Positions 62,608 to 64,000 of a stretch of DNA of 64,000 nt are shown here, one piece after another. A program made the position numbers and the translations under genes. The DNA is from Thiocapsa sp. (GTDB lineage Bacteria > Pseudomonadota > Gammaproteobacteria > Chromatiales > Chromatiaceae): the NCBI RefSeq assembly GCF_018399035.1, contig NZ_CP073760.1, forward strand, positions 5,332,501-5,396,500, given 5' to 3'. Within the stretch, counting starts at the first letter, position 1; each line of letters begins with the position of its first letter. The notes under the pieces were generated by a model that was not told the origin of the DNA, did no database searches, and saw nothing but the letters and a program-made list of their open reading frames with translations.

Positions 62608-62667
62608 CCCTTTTTCTCCGATATCCGCGTACCCTAAGGTCGGTATCGCAAGCATCAGGCACCGCTC

Positions 62668-63126
62668 ATGACCAAAACCACATGCTATGACACCGATTAC
62701 CTGCGCTGGCTCGAAGACCAGGCGCGCCATCTCCGTGCGGGCGACCTCGAACGACTCGATCGGGAACACCTTTCGGAGGAGCTTGACGGCATGAGCCGAA
62801 GCGAGCGGCGACAACTGCGCAACCGTCTGATCGTTTTGGTTCTGCATCTTCTCAAGATGCAGTGCCAACCCGAACGCCGTTCCCGCAGCTGGGGCGTGAC
62901 CGTCATCACGCAACGGATCGATATCAAGCTTCTGCTCAAAGAGAGTCCGAGCTTACGGCCAACGCTGGCTGCGACCCTCGGTGAGATCTACGATACGGCT
63001 CGGCGCGAGGCGGCGCAGGAAACCGGGCTGGCACTGAACCGCTTTCCGTCGACCTGTCCATTTACCATCGATCAGGTTCTGGACGATGAGTATTGGCCCG
63101 CTGCCGGCGAAGGCGACTTCGGATGA
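62668..63126 (+). CDS. DUF29 family protein
   Basis: This 152-residue protein contains the DUF29 core: YDTDYLRWLEDQARHLRAGD, DREHLSEELDGMSRSERR, LLKMQCQPERRSRSW and TCPFTIDQVLDDEYWP. The family is common in cyanobacteria and proteobacteria and has no known activity; members are often in multiple copies with toxin-antitoxin genes. No signal peptide. Confidence 0.85.
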   Translation: MTKTTCYDTDYLRWLEDQARHLRAGDLERLDREHLSEELDGMSRSERRQLRNRLIVLVLHLLKMQCQPERRSRSWGVTVITQRIDIKLLLKESPSLRPTLAATLGEIYDTARREAAQETGLALNRFPSTCPFTIDQVLDDEYWPAAGEGDFG

Positions 63127-63367
63127 ACTGTCGCCACTGCCAAATCCCGCTAACCCTGCTGTTCGTCCTAAAAAGCCTCGGTGCGAAGTGAGCCATTCCG
63201 TGCAGCGGCACAACCTGAAGTGGCGGCAATCCTTGCACGGCCGATCCGATGTCGGTCGGCCGACCGGGGAGAAAGTGCTGCATTTCAAGACCTGACCGTA
63301 TGCCGTAACAGGCTGATTAACTTGCGGGTTTAAGTCCCGCCGATGGAGTTGCTCGTACACCATTGTA

Positions 63368-64000
63368 GTGCCCCGGAGCGGCGTTTGGGTAACCAAGGGT
63401 CGTGAGTTTCGTGGGTGCAAAACCGCAGGCCGCAGCGCAAGCGAACCTGGAGGTAGCCTCGTCACTTAATCGAAGAAGCCGACCCTGTGGTCAGAAGGGG
63501 AAGGCCGCCGCCGGTGGGAAGAGACAACGAGAGCGTCCCATCGATTCTTCCGGGGTAGCAGGGGTGGCATGTGGTGGAAGTTGATCAGTCCCAGTGCGGG
63601 AGACCCGTGACGGTGGCGGCGCAGAACCGTCAACCGTGCCGTATAAGGCGAGTCCGAAGTCGACGCGGGCCGTCACGGGAGTCGGAGGGGCTCATAGTAC
63701 CGTTTGAGGGCCTGGGACAACATAACCCGGCCCGAGGAAAGGAGCCCTACTTTGTGCACGCATCCAAAGCGCGGAGGATCAGGAGATTGCGACCTTGTCG
63801 CTAGCCACTCCAATAATGATCAGGACGCTGTGGCGGACGCTTGATTGTCGAGCCAAGCTTGCTGGAGTGCAGCGCATGCTCGGCAGTGACGCACATCGGA
63901 AAGCCGTGTACGGGAGAACTGTATACACGGTTTGATGAGGGAGGGCTGGCTACCGGGACCAGGGTTCGGCTAGTGAGGCACCGCCAAACGAAAGGGGCGG
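63368..64000 (+). mobile_element. Probable group II intron remnant (continues past window)
   Basis: Sequence from about 63368 (GTGCCCCGGAG) is free of protein genes and structured. Near the end is a domain V-like hairpin: AGCCGTGTA (63902-63910) pairs with TACACGGTTT (63924-63933) across a bulge and a CGG-GAGA-like loop. It is followed by GATGAGGGAGG, a sequence frequent after domain V of bacterial group II introns. A leader-like reading SRESEGLIVPFEG and GKEPYFVHA on the plus strand is familiar from domain IV before intron reverse transcriptases, but no reverse transcriptase is present. Both 5' boundary and identity are tentative. Confidence 0.45.

Overview
GC-rich gammaproteobacterial DNA, most plausibly from a purple sulfur bacterium (Chromatiaceae, Thiocapsa-like). 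The assignment is an inference. It rests on the conserved minDE, ybgC-tolQRAB-pal-cpoB and rlmI genes, a sulfur-oxidation (soxYZ/soxW) locus, small intergenic repeats and very heavy insertion-sequence traffic. No species marker is present.

Layout. 0-15 kb is core chromosome: the minD 3' end and minE, an L,D-transpeptidase lipoprotein, an rRNA methyltransferase, a DUF255/thioredoxin-fold protein, a TnpB insertion next to a small ribbon-helix-helix gene, two methyltransferase-family genes, and the complete Tol-Pal envelope operon ending in tRNA-Lys(UUU). At 15.06 kb a tyrosine integrase and a helix-turn-helix/excisionase-like gene abut the tRNA 3' end, marking the start of accessory DNA. 16.4-24.5 kb carries metabolic and hydrolase cargo, one gene with a single-base frameshift, transposase debris and a LysR gene that has lost its DNA-binding domain to an IS66-type element (24,551-27,240). 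That element also carries a DUF4338 (DruA-like) gene. 27.4-29.8 kb is a compact three-gene operon (TIGR04255 protein, helix-turn-helix protein, unknown protein) that looks like an uncharacterised conflict or defence module. 30.5-33.3 kb is a sox locus (two-thioredoxin SoxW, small exported protein, SoxY, SoxZ, decayed second soxW copy), followed by an exported alpha/beta hydrolase and a divergent CadC-like TPR regulator.

37.0-50.4 kb is the main defence island. On the minus strand is a MADS-like locus reduced to MAD1-MAD4. On the plus strand is a truncated TIR protein, then a translationally coupled pair: a 1476-residue GHKL ATPase with a C-terminal DUF3883-like domain and a 1255-residue Cas4/Dna2-like nuclease-SF1 helicase. 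This pair is the best candidate in the window for a poorly described antiviral system. 50.4-64 kb is a graveyard of mobile elements (IS200/IS605, IS1595, IS4, a probable group II intron remnant). It is mixed with a possible conjugative-element relic (MobI-like protein near four 41-bp-phased iterons), a 22-bp tandem repeat array and several toxin-antitoxin genes (HicB orphan, VapC with downstream partner, RelBE-like pair, DUF2887 and DUF29 proteins).

How the genes work together. The Tol-Pal genes form one envelope-constriction system. SoxY, SoxZ and SoxW form part of a periplasmic thiosulfate-oxidation machine. The defence genes sit in several independent, tightly overlapping operons that were trimmed and bracketed by insertion sequences.
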